DNA from: Mesostigma viride
Lineage: Eukaryota > Streptophyta > Mesostigmatophyceae > Mesostigmatales > Mesostigmataceae
Direction of reading: 5' to 3'
DNA length: 64,000 nucleotides
Assembly: GCA_009746045.1 (NCBI GenBank)
Contig: RPFO01000667.1
Span: 2,811,273-2,875,272 of the forward strand
A model generated the notes under the pieces. It was not told the DNA's origin. It saw only the letters and a program-made list of their open reading frames with translations, and made no database searches. Below are positions 63,497 through 64,000 of this stretch, in pieces. Numbering within the stretch: position 1 is the stretch's first letter; each line of letters opens with the position of its first letter. The position numbers and the translations under genes are program-made.

Positions 63497-64000
63497 CGCT
63501 GCGTGTTGTTCATCGTGTAAATCTGATTTTAGCTGCTGAGAGGCGATCCGCTGCAAGTCTGGTCCCGTCTCTTCCAGGCGTGGTATTTAGCGGGAAAAGA
63601 AATGAAGAGATGCACTCGCACAGGACTCGTTCGCGCGCTTGGAATCCTGGGCGACAGTGACGCTCCTCGACCCACGCCTGTCAGCGATGGTTCGCCTGGT
63701 TGGAGACCAGATGCAATGACGGAAAACTTGGGCCCTATGGACAACGAGGGCCGCCTCACTTCAGACATAGAAGTACGGTTGAAATCAAGTTGACGCCGTG
63801 GAGTACGAGCAGTTGTCTCAGCACCTTCCCTAGCAATGGGTTCCAGAGATGATGACGGATCGCAAACCTTGATTAGTAGGGGGTAAAGGTGATTGTGTCT
63901 TCGAACTACTCATACTTCCACATGGAGTCGCGATCGTCTGCCTAGTAGAGACAACGGTTACGGCTGACTTCTAGTGTTACAGAGCAAGACAGTCACATCA
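63497..64000 (-). other. G2 leader, window edge
   Basis: No confident PBS or LTR edge visible; a 79-residue frame at 63529-63768 has no signature. Confidence 0.5.

Larger units (their letters stand above)
48950..64000 (-). mobile_element. G2: Ty3/gypsy chromovirus, interrupted by E2
   Basis: On the minus strand: gag (63496-62310), protease-RT-RNase H-integrase (62309-58366), E2 insertion, integrase end and chromodomain (51810-51252), ORF3 (51216-50074), 3' UTR, polypurine tract, 3' LTR. The 5' LTR is outside the window. The gag has several frameshifts; pol is open for more than 1300 codons. Confidence 0.92.

Overview
This is eukaryotic DNA made almost entirely of transposable elements nested inside one another. 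I see no convincing host gene, rRNA, tRNA or CRISPR array. The mix points to an alga, probably a green one: PAT/Kangaroo-like tyrosine-recombinase (YR) retrotransposons (Kangaroo is known from Volvox), chromodomain Ty3 elements, a Ty1/copia element, an L1-like ORF1, intron-like boundaries and long 4-bp microsatellites. The species call is inference only. All identities were judged by eye.

Left and central part (1-42284). E0, a YR element on the minus strand, runs off the left edge and interrupts the gag of E1, a plus-strand YR element. E1 is split: 1510-3237 continues at 39389-42284. In the gap sits E3, a non-coding YR element with terminal order A1-internal-B1-A2-B2. E3 is itself split within A2 by G1 (5954-38797), a Ty3 element with 573-bp LTRs that look identical and a GTACA duplication. 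G1 carries four younger insertions: M3 (7476-9385, TTAA), D1 (11736-22953, TA, 56-bp inverted repeats), D2 (23375-24717, TTAA, piggyBac-like) and C1 (28887-36403, copia on the minus strand, CCTAC duplication). Removing D1, D2 and C1 rejoins the G1 reading frames, and removing E3 rejoins E1 through its RT catalytic motif.

Middle part (42285-48949). Here lie gag scraps of YR elements (E4, E5), a 152-bp palindromic repeat, an ORF1-only LINE relic, an 860-bp compound microsatellite, and M1, a 1.7-kb inverted-repeat element inside the E5 leader.

Right part (48950-64000). G2, a second chromodomain Ty3 element on the minus strand, has its 3' LTR at 48950-49675 and its gag near the right edge. Its integrase gene is interrupted by E2 (51811-58365), the most complete YR element. 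Removing E2 restores the G2 frame with no target-site duplication.

How the parts work. E1 and E2 encode Gag, then a polyprotein RT-RNase H-2A peptide-tyrosine recombinase; the 2A motif should release the recombinase from RT-RNase H. Their 3' regions, and that of non-coding E3, carry a family of covarying hairpins and a G-quadruplex-capable tract at the A2/B2 boundary. G1 and G2 encode Gag-PR-RT-RH-IN-chromodomain plus an extra 3' ORF just after a splice-acceptor-like site; G1 also has a small 5' ORF with an RNase H1/viroplasmin-type hybrid-binding domain. Many frames shift at G/C homopolymers, so true inactivation, slippage and sequencing error cannot be told apart here.
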